Source of the DNA: an uncultured Parasphingopyxis sp.
GTDB lineage: Bacteria > Pseudomonadota > Alphaproteobacteria > Sphingomonadales > Sphingomonadaceae
Assembly: GCA_947259005.1 (NCBI GenBank)
Contig: CAMYKP010000001.1
Location: forward strand, 1 to 64,000
DNA length: 64,000 nt
Direction: 5' to 3'
This document shows, in pieces, positions 40,759 to 49,452 of the stretch. The notes under the pieces were generated by a model. The model searched no databases. It was not told where the DNA came from and saw only the letters and a program-made list of their open reading frames with translations. The first letter of the stretch is position 1, and each line of letters begins with the position of its first letter. The position numbers and the translations under genes are program-made.

Positions 40759-41636
40759 ACTGTTCCGATACTGAAGCGATCGGCCTCGAAGAATTTGTCG
40801 ATGCGCTGGAAAGCGGCCGGTTCGACCCGTGCGACGAAGACTCGCTTTCATCCTTTGTCCCGTCTCTCAAGAAACTGGCCAACAACAGCGCATTTTTGCC
40901 GGAGTTCATCCTGCGGGAACTGGAAAATCGCTGCGGCGATCAGGCGCGGCAGAATCGTTACGGAATACAGGTTGTCATGCTCCATGCCGGGGCCGGCTAT
41001 TTCGTTCGCGCGAATTTCTGGCCGTCGGCAGGGGACAGCATCACCAGGGCCAGCGGCAGGCATGTCTTTTTCTACGATCTGCCGCACGATCATAATTTCA
41101 GTTTCCTGACCGTTGGGTATGCCGGGCCCGGCTATTGGAGCGACTATTACGACTATGATTATGGAACCGTAGCCGGATATCCGGGTGAAGCGGTCCCGCT
41201 CCGTTTCGTCGAACGCTCGCGGCTTAAACAGGGGCGAATGCTCCTCTATCGCGCACACCGGGATATTCACCGCCAGCTGCCCCCCAATTCCCTGTCCGTT
41301 TCGCTCAACCTTGTCGGATCATCCCCCAGGTCGGGATGGTCCGATCAGTATCGCTTCGACCTCGATGGCAAACGCATTGCCGGGCTGCTGACGACCATGC
41401 CCAGCGCGATGCTGATGCGATTGGCATTGGCGACAGGGGGCGAAACGGGCCGGGCGCTCGTCGACGATTTCGCGCTCCGCCATCCCAGTGACCATGTGCG
41501 GTATGAGGCCCTTTCAGCGCTGGTCGAAGATACGGATAGCCCCGATCTGAAGCGGCGCCTGTTGGAGCAGGGTGTCGACGATCCGGGCAGGCAGCTTTCC
41601 GGCCTCTGCCGAAACAGGCTGAACCATAGGGTATGA
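40743..41636 (+). CDS. Unknown cupin-like protein with His motif and HEAT-like C-terminus (second paralogue)
   Basis: A 297-aa relative of the preceding protein. The middle part has a cupin-style first motif with two His (DLPHDHNFSFLTVGYAGPGYW) followed by an aromatic and acidic run (SDYYDYDY), and a second motif with further His (YRAHRDIHRQLPPNS), enough to bind one metal ion as in cysteine-dioxygenase-like or hydroxylase cupins. The end has HEAT-like helices (HVRYEALSALVEDTDSPDLKRRLL pattern). ATG 40743 is preferred (AGAGGA upstream); the frame is open to GTG 40713. A metal-dependent oxygenase acting on the small peptide is one possibility; nothing proves it. Confidence 0.73.
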   Translation: MPLELDCSDTEAIGLEEFVDALESGRFDPCDEDSLSSFVPSLKKLANNSAFLPEFILRELENRCGDQARQNRYGIQVVMLHAGAGYFVRANFWPSAGDSITRASGRHVFFYDLPHDHNFSFLTVGYAGPGYWSDYYDYDYGTVAGYPGEAVPLRFVERSRLKQGRMLLYRAHRDIHRQLPPNSLSVSLNLVGSSPRSGWSDQYRFDLDGKRIAGLLTTMPSAMLMRLALATGGETGRALVDDFALRHPSDHVRYEALSALVEDTDSPDLKRRLLEQGVDDPGRQLSGLCRNRLNHRV

Positions 41637-41682
41637 ATTTTATACGCTAAATCGGATATTTAGTCTCCATGGTCGCTCGGAT

Positions 41683-42069
41683 ATGGGCACAGTGCGGCTG
41701 GCTCTTTGGAGCGCATGCGGGCAGTTTCCGGCAATGGATGTCGCCCGCTTCGAGTTTGGTTTCGATCGCCTCCGCATCAATCTTCTGCACCGCCGGGTTT
41801 GCTATGACGGGAAGCCGGTCCTTTTGTGCCCGCGAGAGCTTGATTTGCTCGTGCATCTGATATTGCGGCGCCCGGTTATCGTCTCGCGGGCCGAACTGCT
41901 TCGCCATGTCTGCAAACTCTCCATCGATCCGGGGACCAATGTCATCGAAGTCCATCTTTCCCGGCTGCGGTCGAAATTGCGGGAAGCGGGCGCCGCGTCT
42001 TTGATCGAAACGGTTCGGGGGCAGGGCTATCGCCTGGCAACGGCGCATGGCGCATCCGCCGAAGTGTGA
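41683..42069 (+). CDS. Receiver-less OmpR/PhoB-type winged-helix protein
   Basis: A 128-aa protein consisting almost only of an OmpR-type DNA-binding domain: RRVCYDGKPVLLCPRELDLLVHLI, then NVIEVHLSRLRSKLREAG and IETVRGQGYRL, the recognition helix and wing. There is no receiver domain and no membrane part. The start could instead be ATG 41734 (MDVARFEFGF), which would leave just the DNA-binding domain. It lies 46 bases after the cupin/HEAT pair and before the TIR gene, all on the same strand, so it may regulate this group. Confidence 0.85.
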   Translation: MGTVRLALWSACGQFPAMDVARFEFGFDRLRINLLHRRVCYDGKPVLLCPRELDLLVHLILRRPVIVSRAELLRHVCKLSIDPGTNVIEVHLSRLRSKLREAGAASLIETVRGQGYRLATAHGASAEV

Positions 42070-42191
42070 CATTGCCGTCGGCACTGCAGTTGCCTACGGT
42101 GATCGTAACGGTGCATAGGCCGGTTGTGTCGGTATGTGCGGTGGTAACAGGGGGTTAGCACCGGCCGATCGCAAGGTTTTTGGGGGCGGGA

Positions 42192-43808
42192 ATGAGCGCT
42201 GCAGGCGCGGATACGAGTGGGCGAAGGCAGCCTGTTGCCTTTATCAGCCATCACAGTTCCCAGGTCGAAACCGCCCGCCAGCTGAAAAAGGTGCTGGGCC
42301 TCAACGGCGTGGACGGCTGGATGGCGCCCGACGACATCGATCCGGGCCGGCCATTCGACCAGGCGATCATCGAACAGGTGCGCCGGTCGGACCTTATCAT
42401 TCTATTATTCTGTTCGCGTTCCGACCAATCACGCCATGTGAAGCGGGAGCTGATGATGGCGGAAAATGGCGACAAGCTGATTTTCCCCGTGCGGCTTGAA
42501 AATATTGACGCCGAAGGCCTGGCCTATTGGCTGAACGACTATCAGTGGATCGACTGGTTCGACCGGCGCGATGATACGATCCAGCGGATGATCGATACGA
42601 TCAAGCGGATCGTTGAGGTCAGTACCGCCAACCAGAAACCCAGCGAGCCTGCCCCGCCCGTTGTCGCACCTCCGCCGGAAGAGAGCGTGGAAACGGCCTC
42701 TCCCGAGCCGGAGCCGCCGGTCGATGAGGGTGCCGATGAGCCGGACCCGGTTCCTCCCATTGTCGTATCTCCGCCCGCACCGCCACCTCCCCCACCCGCA
42801 GAGCCGCCCGCACCTGCGACTGCAAAATCGCCAGACCCTGCGGACAGTCCGGATGAACCCGGCCCGTTGAAGGTTGCGCCTGTCGCAGCAGGACGGGCCG
42901 CAGCCGAGGACGGCAATGACGGCGCCGGTCCGCCAGACCGGAAGAAGATTATCGTCATCGGGGCGGCATTGCTGGCAGCGGTGATAATTGCTGCCCTGTT
43001 CTTCCTCCTGTCCGGCGGTGATTCCGAAGATGCGGCGGAAGCCGGCGTGCTTTCGCCAAGCGTCGATTGCTCCAATGCCGAATTGACCAGTCATGGCATT
43101 ATCTGTGCCAGCGAGGATCTGAGCGCGCGCGAGACTGCGTTATCGAACCTGTACGAGGCGGTTCTGGCGCAGGCCGAAGGCGAACAACGGATCTCGCTGC
43201 AACAGGGCTATGCCGCATTTCAGGCGCGCCGCGACGAGTGCCGGACGGCAGCCTGCATCGCGACGGTCTATGATGCCCGCGAGGGCGAGCTCGGTCAGTA
43301 TGACGTGCCCGTAGAAACGGATGTCGAAACCGTTGCCGCCGAAGATCCAGCGGAAGAGCTGACGCCGGAAACGCAGGCTACTGAAACTCCGGTAGAAACG
43401 GCACCGACAGAACGCACCCCGGCAGCCGAAAGGCCCGGCGCGCCGGTCGAGACGCGGCCAACACCGGTCGAGACACGGCCGACGCCGCAACCCGATCCGC
43501 CGCGCACGGGCCGGGCCACGCCACCCGAGCCGATCGGGAATCCGGGCAATTGGGTGCGAGCGAGCGACTATCCGTCGAATATCCTGCGCAATGGCGAAGA
43601 AGGTACGTCACGTTATCAGGTGCGGGTTGGCGCGAATGGCGTGCCCACCGCCTGTTTCACCATCGGATCGAGCGGCCATTTCCAGCTGGATGCCCGGGCC
43701 TGCAACATGGTGATGAGCCGCGCACGGTTCCGGCCGGGGCGCGATGCTTCGGGCAATCCGGCGGCTGGGCTCTATTCGGGCAGCCATCGCTGGCGCGCGC
43801 CGCGCTAG
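42192..43808 (+). CDS. Membrane protein fusing TIR, LprI-like and TonB C-terminal domains
   Basis: A 538-aa fusion. Residues about 12-125 form a TIR domain (VAFISHHSSQVE, WMAPDDIDPG, LIILLFCSRSDQS); Glu86 in HVKREL is at the position of the catalytic Glu of NAD-cleaving TIRs. A Pro/Glu-rich linker (about 150-235), one membrane helix (about 252-274), an LprI/DUF1311-like domain (about 292-370, CSNAELTSHGIICASEDL...ARRDEC) and a second Pro/Thr linker follow. The last ~85 residues resemble a TonB C-terminal domain (YQVRVGANGVPTACFTIGSS, RARFRPGRD). TIR should face the cytosol and the rest the periplasm. ATG 42192 follows GGGGGCGGGA. It converges on the aminotransferase with a 4-base overlap. Confidence 0.88.
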   Translation: MSAAGADTSGRRQPVAFISHHSSQVETARQLKKVLGLNGVDGWMAPDDIDPGRPFDQAIIEQVRRSDLIILLFCSRSDQSRHVKRELMMAENGDKLIFPVRLENIDAEGLAYWLNDYQWIDWFDRRDDTIQRMIDTIKRIVEVSTANQKPSEPAPPVVAPPPEESVETASPEPEPPVDEGADEPDPVPPIVVSPPAPPPPPPAEPPAPATAKSPDPADSPDEPGPLKVAPVAAGRAAAEDGNDGAGPPDRKKIIVIGAALLAAVIIAALFFLLSGGDSEDAAEAGVLSPSVDCSNAELTSHGIICASEDLSARETALSNLYEAVLAQAEGEQRISLQQGYAAFQARRDECRTAACIATVYDAREGELGQYDVPVETDVETVAAEDPAEELTPETQATETPVETAPTERTPAAERPGAPVETRPTPVETRPTPQPDPPRTGRATPPEPIGNPGNWVRASDYPSNILRNGEEGTSRYQVRVGANGVPTACFTIGSSGHFQLDARACNMVMSRARFRPGRDASGNPAAGLYSGSHRWRAPR

Positions 43809-44962
43809 CCGAACAAATTTCTGGCACCGGCCAGTTTTTCAGCCGCCGCATCCAGCACATCGTCGCTCTTCGCAAAGCACAGGCGAACGATGTTCGTGAC
43901 CGGGTCGGTTTCGAAAAAGGGCGATATGGGGATCACCGCCACGCCCGCTTCTTCGACCAGCCGCAGCGCAAAGTCCCGGTCGCCCATGGCAATGCCGGAC
44001 CGGGTCAGATCGACGGAAAGGAAATAGGTCGCCTGACTGGGCAGTACGGCATAGCCTCCTGCCGTCAGCGCATCGGCGAGCCGGTCGCGCGACGCCTGAT
44101 AGGTGGCGCGCATTTCGGTGAAATATTCCCTATCCTTGCCCAGCCCATAGGCGACCGCAACCTGCAGGTTGGGCGGGGTCGTGAAGGTCAGGAACTGATG
44201 CGCCTTGGCGATGGCATTGGCCAGCGGTTCCGCAGCGATCACCCAGCCGACTTTCCAGCCCGTGAGCGAAAAGATCTTGCCCGCGGAGCCGATCTTCACC
44301 GTCCGTTCGCGCATACCGGGCATGGTCGTCAGCGATCGGTGCTGACGGCCATCGAAGACGATATGCTCCCACACCTCGTCGCAGATCGCGATCAGGTCAT
44401 GCGCCGCGCAGAAATCCGCAAGCAGGGCGAGTTCGTCATCGCTAAGCATCGTCGCGGTCGGATTGATCGGGCTATTGAGGATGATGAAGCGGGTCTTCTC
44501 GCTCACAACGGCTTCAAGCATCTCGGAAGTTATCGACCAGTCGGGCGGATGCGTCGTTACGAAGCGCGGGACGCCGCCTGCCTGCCGCACCAGCGGCGCA
44601 TAGGCATCATAGGCAGGCTGGATAAGGATCACTTCGTCTCCGGGGGTGACCAGACCCAGTATCGATGCGGCGAGGGCCTCTGTCGCACCTGATGTGACAA
44701 GCGTTTCGCTTTCACCGTCCAGATCGAGCCCCTGATGCGCGGCATAATGACTGGCGATGGCGGTTCTCAAATCCGGGATGCCGCGCATCGGGGGATATTG
44801 ATTCCAGCCTGAAAGCACCGCGTCCGCTGCGGCCTGCCGCACATCTTCCGGCCCCTGGGAATCCGGAAAACCCTGACCGAGATTGATCGCGCCACTGGCC
44901 CGAGCCCGGCCCGACATCTCTTCGAAGATCGTTGTCGGCAGCGCGCTGAAAACCGGATTCAT
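43805..44962 (-). CDS. PLP-dependent class I/II aminotransferase
   Basis: A 385-aa fold-type I aminotransferase. The cofactor Lys229 lies in GSAGKIFSLTGWKVGW; NSPINPTATML and CDEVWEHIVFD carry the other PLP contacts. The sequence pattern resembles the methionine/kynurenine aminotransferase group (YbdL, KAT), but substrate is not certain. The start MNPVFSALPTTIFEEMS overlaps the stop of the upstream AI-2E family gene by 4 bases (ATGA); the much longer open frame upstream is an artefact inside that gene. Confidence 0.92.
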   Translation of the reverse strand: MNPVFSALPTTIFEEMSGRARASGAINLGQGFPDSQGPEDVRQAAADAVLSGWNQYPPMRGIPDLRTAIASHYAAHQGLDLDGESETLVTSGATEALAASILGLVTPGDEVILIQPAYDAYAPLVRQAGGVPRFVTTHPPDWSITSEMLEAVVSEKTRFIILNSPINPTATMLSDDELALLADFCAAHDLIAICDEVWEHIVFDGRQHRSLTTMPGMRERTVKIGSAGKIFSLTGWKVGWVIAAEPLANAIAKAHQFLTFTTPPNLQVAVAYGLGKDREYFTEMRATYQASRDRLADALTAGGYAVLPSQATYFLSVDLTRSGIAMGDRDFALRLVEEAGVAVIPISPFFETDPVTNIVRLCFAKSDDVLDAAAEKLAGARNLFG

Positions 44963-46005
44963 TCGGCAGGATCGGTCCCTGCCGGCGTCTTGGGCTCCTT
45001 CTGCAGCACCTGTTCGATGTAGACGCGCTGGATCAGGACAAAGCCGACAACGGTGAGCGGCGCGGAGAGCAGTACGCCGACGATCCCGAACAGGCTGCCC
45101 GCAGCGACAACCGCGAACAGCAGGACGGCGGGGGAGAGGTCGACCGATCGCTTCTGGATGATCGGCTGGAGGATATTGCCTTGCAGCTGCTGGATCAGGA
45201 CATAAACGCCCAGTGTCCATGCCGCCGTCATCGGATTGACGCTGAAAGCGACGAGCACGGCCGGGATACCGGCGAAGACCGGCCCGATGAACGGGATGAA
45301 GTCGAGCAGGGCGGCGATGATCGCCAGCGCCGCTGCCGAAGGCACGCCGATGATCTTGAGCGCGACATAGATCAGGATTCCGACGACGAACGAGGACAGG
45401 ATCTGCGCTCTCAGCCACAGCCCCAGGGCGCGGCCGATATCGTCGCAGGTTTGCCGGGCCAGCGCTTCGCGCTCTTTCGGGACCAGGCGAAGCAGGCCTT
45501 CGCGATACAGTTCGGGTTGGGCGGCGAAAAAGATCGCGCCGGCGAGTACCAGGATGACATTGGTGACAACCCCGCCGGCTGAAACCGCAAAACTGCCCGC
45601 GCGCGTCGACAGGCCGGAGATTTGCGCCGTGATATCGCGGCTAGCCTGCTGCACGTCATAGTCGATGCCCCAGCCGTCAAGCGCAACCTGGGTCGCATCG
45701 ATCGCTTCGGGTATCCTTACCGCAAGAGCCGCGAACTGGGTCACGATCAGACCGCCGAAGATCCAGCTCACCGTTCCCAACAGCCCGAACAGCGCAAGGA
45801 CGGCAAATGTCACTGAAAGGCCCTGGGGGAGGCCGAAGCGCATGAACTGGCGCGCAATGGCCCTGAGGATCACTGCAACGACGAGCGAGGCGAATATCAG
45901 GAGCAGAAGATTGCCCAGCGCGAGGATAACCGCCGCCAGGGCCACGATGGCCAGAACGGCAAAGCAGCGCCTGACAAAATTGTTATGTGACGCCTGATCG
46001 TCCAT
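44959..46005 (-). CDS. AI-2E family transporter (PerM-like)
   Basis: Integral membrane protein of 348 aa with about seven or eight helices. The family region FIPFIGPVFAGIPAVLVAF and the following QQLQGNILQPIIQKRSVDLSP are characteristic of the PerM/YdiK/TqsA group. Some members export autoinducer-2, others are ion antiporters or have no known cargo, so no substrate is given. It is followed by the aminotransferase with ATGA overlap. Confidence 0.9.
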   Translation of the reverse strand: MDDQASHNNFVRRCFAVLAIVALAAVILALGNLLLLIFASLVVAVILRAIARQFMRFGLPQGLSVTFAVLALFGLLGTVSWIFGGLIVTQFAALAVRIPEAIDATQVALDGWGIDYDVQQASRDITAQISGLSTRAGSFAVSAGGVVTNVILVLAGAIFFAAQPELYREGLLRLVPKEREALARQTCDDIGRALGLWLRAQILSSFVVGILIYVALKIIGVPSAAALAIIAALLDFIPFIGPVFAGIPAVLVAFSVNPMTAAWTLGVYVLIQQLQGNILQPIIQKRSVDLSPAVLLFAVVAAGSLFGIVGVLLSAPLTVVGFVLIQRVYIEQVLQKEPKTPAGTDPAE

Positions 46006-46079
46006 GGCTTACCCCAATTGCGTTGACGGCTCTTTATCGGCGCGATTTCATTGGCGGGCAAGAACCCGAATGCATCGGT

Positions 46080-46913
46080 TCAGCCGAGCCGTTCCGCATG
46101 CCAGCGCAGATGGTTATCCATGAAGGTCGAGATGAAATAATAGCTGTGATCGTAGCCGGGGCGGATGGTGAGGGTCAGCGGGATGCCTGCCTTTGTGCAG
46201 GCCTCCTCCAACAGATGCGGTTTGAGCTGTTCGTCGAGAAAATTGTCGGCCCCGCCCTGATCGACAAGGATCGCGGAGACCCTCGCGCCATCTTCGACAA
46301 GCGCGCAGGCATCGTAATCCCGCCATACCGACCGGTCGGCCCCGATATAGCCGGTCAGCGCCTTATGCCCCCAGAGGCAGTTGAGCGGTGATACGATCGG
46401 CGCGAAGGCGGAAACGCTGCGGAAGCGATCGGGGTTTCTCAAGGCAATGGTAAGCGCGCCATGCCCGCCCATCGAATGGCCGGTGATGGACTGGCGCTCC
46501 ATATCGGCCATCGGAAATTCGGCAGCGATTAGCGCGGGCAGTTCGGTCTCGATATAGCTGCGCATCCGGAAATGCCTGGCCCATGGCGCTTCGGTCGCAT
46601 CGACATAGAATCCCGCGCCCTGACCGAAATCATAGGCTTCATCGTCGGGGACGTCTTCGCCGCGCGGCGATGTGTCGGGCGCGATGAAGATCAGGCCCAG
46701 CTCCGCACAGGTCCTGCGGTATTCGCCTTTTTCAGTGGCATTTGCATGGGTGCAGGTCAGCCCGGACAGATACCAGACAATCGGGAGCTTCGCGCCCTCG
46801 GCATGATCGGGAACGAACACGGAAAACCGCATCTCCGTACCCGTTTCCCTGCTGTCATGACGATATACGCCCTGCGTGCCGCCAAAGGCCGTGTTCGTTG
46901 AAACTGTTTCCAT
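46080..46913 (-). CDS. fghA: S-formylglutathione hydrolase
   Basis: Esterase-D-like hydrolase of 277 aa that completes glutathione-dependent formaldehyde oxidation by releasing formate. The nucleophile Ser is in TGHSMGGHGAL, and WYLSGLTCTHANATEKGEYRR, APDTSPRGEDVPDD and GYDHSYYFISTFM (catalytic His) are diagnostic. The partner alcohol/formaldehyde dehydrogenase is not in this window. It stands alone between an AI-2E family gene and an unrelated hydrolase. Confidence 0.95.
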   Translation of the reverse strand: METVSTNTAFGGTQGVYRHDSRETGTEMRFSVFVPDHAEGAKLPIVWYLSGLTCTHANATEKGEYRRTCAELGLIFIAPDTSPRGEDVPDDEAYDFGQGAGFYVDATEAPWARHFRMRSYIETELPALIAAEFPMADMERQSITGHSMGGHGALTIALRNPDRFRSVSAFAPIVSPLNCLWGHKALTGYIGADRSVWRDYDACALVEDGARVSAILVDQGGADNFLDEQLKPHLLEEACTKAGIPLTLTIRPGYDHSYYFISTFMDNHLRWHAERLG

Positions 46914-46955
46914 GGCCGCGATCTATCATTCTTTGGCGGCCGCGCGAAAGGGGGT

Positions 46956-47864
46956 TCAGCAGGCCAGCAATGCCCGCATCGCTGCCACCAGTGCCAGGGG
47001 CTGATCGACCATCACATGGTGTCCGCTATCGGGGATAGCGATGAACGGCGTATCCTCCGGCATAATGTCATGCATATGAACGAGCGCTTCCTCGTCCATG
47101 AGCGCCGAACGCTCGCCGTAGATTACCGCCACTGGACAGGTTATTTTGCGCGCCATCTCCGCGCTTTCGAGGCGTATGGTCTTGCCGAACCCGTTGGGGT
47201 CGAAGCACCAGCTCCATCGCCCGCCCTCGACTTCGACGATCGCGTCTCTTGCTAGCATGTCCGCGATAAAATGATTGTCGCAGGGCTGCGGGGGCATGAA
47301 GCGAAACCGGGCCAGCCCTTCTTCAAGACTTCCGAAAAAGCGGCGTTCGCGATGCTGGCCTTCGTGCTGGTCTGGCGAATGGCGCATCTGGAGGGAGGAA
47401 TCGATGATGAATACGCGCCCGATCCAGTCCGCAGGATCGGCAGCCGCCGTTACTGTCGGTGCGGCGCCGAAACTGTGTCCTGCCACCACCGGTTTGCCTG
47501 CAGCGCAGAGTCCTGCTGCCTCGGCGACAACCCGCATGTCTGCCGCATGTTGCAGGATGGAATAGTCCTCTCGCCAGCCCGATCCGCCCATCCCGGCCAT
47601 GGACATTGCCGCCACGCGGTACCCGTCGGCGAAGTAAGGGGCGATATGCGCCCACCAAAGGGCATGGGCGGCTCCGCCATGAAGTAAAAGCAGACCCGGT
47701 TTGCCCTCGTCGCCCCAAGTGAAATATTCGATGGGCGCGCCATTGCTCGCGACTTCGCGACGCTCCGGCTTGTGCGACAATGCTTGCGTGAACCAGTCCG
47801 GCGCCACGGGCTTTGCGCCTTTGTACGCGGCGAGGAGAGTGGCGGGAGGGGATGACGCATCCAT
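46956..47864 (-). CDS. Alpha/beta hydrolase
   Basis: A 302-aa alpha/beta-hydrolase fold protein. The nucleophile elbow is AGHSFGAAP, the oxyanion region LLLHGGAAHALWW, the likely acid lies in YGERSALMDEE and the His in DSGHHVMVDQP. It has a helical cap. The start MDASSPPATLLAAY is chosen; the frame opens 19 codons earlier without a family match. Substrate unknown; it resembles epoxide-hydrolase/esterase-type members. Confidence 0.86.
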   Translation of the reverse strand: MDASSPPATLLAAYKGAKPVAPDWFTQALSHKPERREVASNGAPIEYFTWGDEGKPGLLLLHGGAAHALWWAHIAPYFADGYRVAAMSMAGMGGSGWREDYSILQHAADMRVVAEAAGLCAAGKPVVAGHSFGAAPTVTAAADPADWIGRVFIIDSSLQMRHSPDQHEGQHRERRFFGSLEEGLARFRFMPPQPCDNHFIADMLARDAIVEVEGGRWSWCFDPNGFGKTIRLESAEMARKITCPVAVIYGERSALMDEEALVHMHDIMPEDTPFIAIPDSGHHVMVDQPLALVAAMRALLAC

Positions 47865-48077
47865 CGTGACTATCGAGCACGGCTTTACGCTAACGTCAAC
47901 TGCGAAAGACAGTCGGGGCATCAGCCATCTTTCATTAACCCTTTCAAAGAAAAGGCAATTGCCGAAACAATCCTGATTTCGGGGGTGGGACGCAGATTAT
48001 CATCTCGTTAACCGCATCGTTCAATCCGATGTTTACGACTTTGAGGGATACGCAGATGACAGAAAAAAGGGTTTCCA

Positions 48078-48410
48078 ATGTCCATTGCCGCTCAATTGCT
48101 CACCAGAGCCGATGATTTTGACGAGCGGCGATTTGCCGTCCGAACGCCGGTTGAATTACAGGCGGGCTTTCGCAAATCGGGCTTCGATTCGGCGAAGGTC
48201 GACGTCAGCGATCTTTCCAGGACCGGGTGCAAGATCGACAGTGCCGTGAATCTCCGCACGAAAACGCAGGTCTGGATCAAGTTTCCGGGCCTTCAGGCGA
48301 TGCCGGCAACTGTGGTGTGGGTGAATGGTTTCGAGGCCGGCTGCGAATTTTCTGCACCATTCTACGGGCCTGTGCTCGATAATTTCCTGAGCCGCCACAA
48401 AGCTGCGTAA
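48078..48410 (+). CDS. PilZ domain protein (c-di-GMP binding)
   Basis: A 110-aa single PilZ domain. Both c-di-GMP contacts are present: the RxxxR motif in ERRFAVRTPV and the DxSxxG motif in VSDLSRTGCKI. It likely acts as a small receptor for the second messenger made by proteins such as the GGDEF-EAL pair at 27-32 kb. No partner gene is adjacent; it converges with the glycosylase gene 9 bases away. Confidence 0.9.
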   Translation: MSIAAQLLTRADDFDERRFAVRTPVELQAGFRKSGFDSAKVDVSDLSRTGCKIDSAVNLRTKTQVWIKFPGLQAMPATVVWVNGFEAGCEFSAPFYGPVLDNFLSRHKAA

Positions 48411-48419
48411 ATTCCGCCG

Positions 48420-49037
48420 TCAAATGACGGTTGTATTGTAGGAATGCCAGGCGAAGATCGCCGCTGTTCCGCGATGCGGTCGCCATGCTTCTGCGGCATC
48501 GCGAATATCCTGTTCGGACGGGCGTTCCGGCCAGCCCAGTATCTTCCCGGTTTCTATCTGCACGGCGAGATCCCCGGCCGGCCAGATGTCCGGTCGCCCT
48601 TCGGCAAACAGCAGATAGACTTCGGCAGACCAGCGACCGATCCCCTTGACTGCGGTTAGCGCGGCAATTGCTTCTTCATCGTCTGCCGGCAGTGCATCCA
48701 GATCGAGAGTGCCGGAAACGACCAGTTCGGCCAGGCTGCGCGCATAGCTGTTCTTCTGCCTACTCATTCCCGCGCCGCGCAATGTTTCGTCGCTTGCCGC
48801 GATGAAATTTTCCGGGTTGGCGGCATCGCCCAGCGTATCGGAAAGCTTGCGCCAAACGGCGTCCGCCGAGGCAACGCTCACTTGCTGGCCAAGGATCGTA
48901 CGCAACAGGGTTTGATAGCCGCGGTCGCGGATTCGCGGTGGCGGGTAGCCGATTTCGCCCAGTCGTTTGCCAAAGGCTGGCTCAAGCAAGGCCAGCGCAT
49001 CCATCGACTTTCGCAACTGTCCTTCGCCAATTCCCAT
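48420..49037 (-). CDS. DNA-3-methyladenine glycosylase II-like base-excision enzyme
   Basis: HhH-GPD family glycosylase of 205 aa, AlkA-like, removing alkylated bases. The helix-hairpin-helix is LTAVKGIGRWSAEVYLLF, and the catalytic Asp follows in WPAGDLAVQ. The start region RGYQTLLRTILGQQVSVASADAVW is typical. It lacks the N-terminal beta domain of E. coli AlkA, as is common in this short form. No Fe-S cysteines are seen, so it is not an EndoIII/MutY type. Confidence 0.92.
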   Translation of the reverse strand: MGIGEGQLRKSMDALALLEPAFGKRLGEIGYPPPRIRDRGYQTLLRTILGQQVSVASADAVWRKLSDTLGDAANPENFIAASDETLRGAGMSRQKNSYARSLAELVVSGTLDLDALPADDEEAIAALTAVKGIGRWSAEVYLLFAEGRPDIWPAGDLAVQIETGKILGWPERPSEQDIRDAAEAWRPHRGTAAIFAWHSYNTTVI

Positions 49038-49119
49038 TCAAACGGCCCTTGATTTCATATGCGGGCCATCACATAGCCGCGCCGCAGCATTTGTCGAACC
49101 TGCCCAGAAGGAATAGTTC

Positions 49120-49437
49120 ATGCCCAAGCTTATTGTCGTCAATCGCGATGGCGAAGAAACCACCGTCGATGCGGATAACGGCCTCACCGTGATGGAAGTA
49201 ATTCGTGACAATGGCTTTGACGAGCTCCTCGCGCTGTGCGGCGGCTGCTGCTCATGCGCGACCTGCCATGTGCATGTCGATCCGGAATTTGCTTCCAAAC
49301 TTCCCGAGATGGATGAAGACGAGAATGATCTTCTCGAAAGCTCGGATCATCGCGATGAAACATCCCGTCTTTCCTGCCAGATTCCGTTCGATGACGAACT
49401 GGACGGCCTTAAAGTCACGATCGCCCAGGAAGACTAG
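49120..49437 (+). CDS. 2Fe-2S ferredoxin, adrenodoxin type
   Basis: A 105-aa electron carrier. The cluster cysteines fit the C-x5-C-x2-C...C pattern of adrenodoxin-like ferredoxins: Cys40, Cys46, Cys49 and Cys86, with two extra Cys (43, 44) in the loop [10 protein letters not shown]. The acidic helix [20 protein letters not shown] is the usual partner-binding face. Such ferredoxins serve cytochrome P450s or Fe-S assembly; no isc genes or P450 are nearby, so the role is open. Confidence 0.93.
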   Translation: MPKLIVVNRDGEETTVDADNGLTVMEVIRDNGFDELLALCGGCCSCATCHVHVDPEFASKLPEMDEDENDLLESSDHRDETSRLSCQIPFDDELDGLKVTIAQED

Positions 49438-49452
49438 GCTCCGCCTCCGGCC

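Noticed and set aside
44963..45418. N-terminal extension of the aminotransferase
   Set aside because: This part lies inside the AI-2E family gene in another frame; the true start MNPVFSALP overlaps that gene by 4 bases only.
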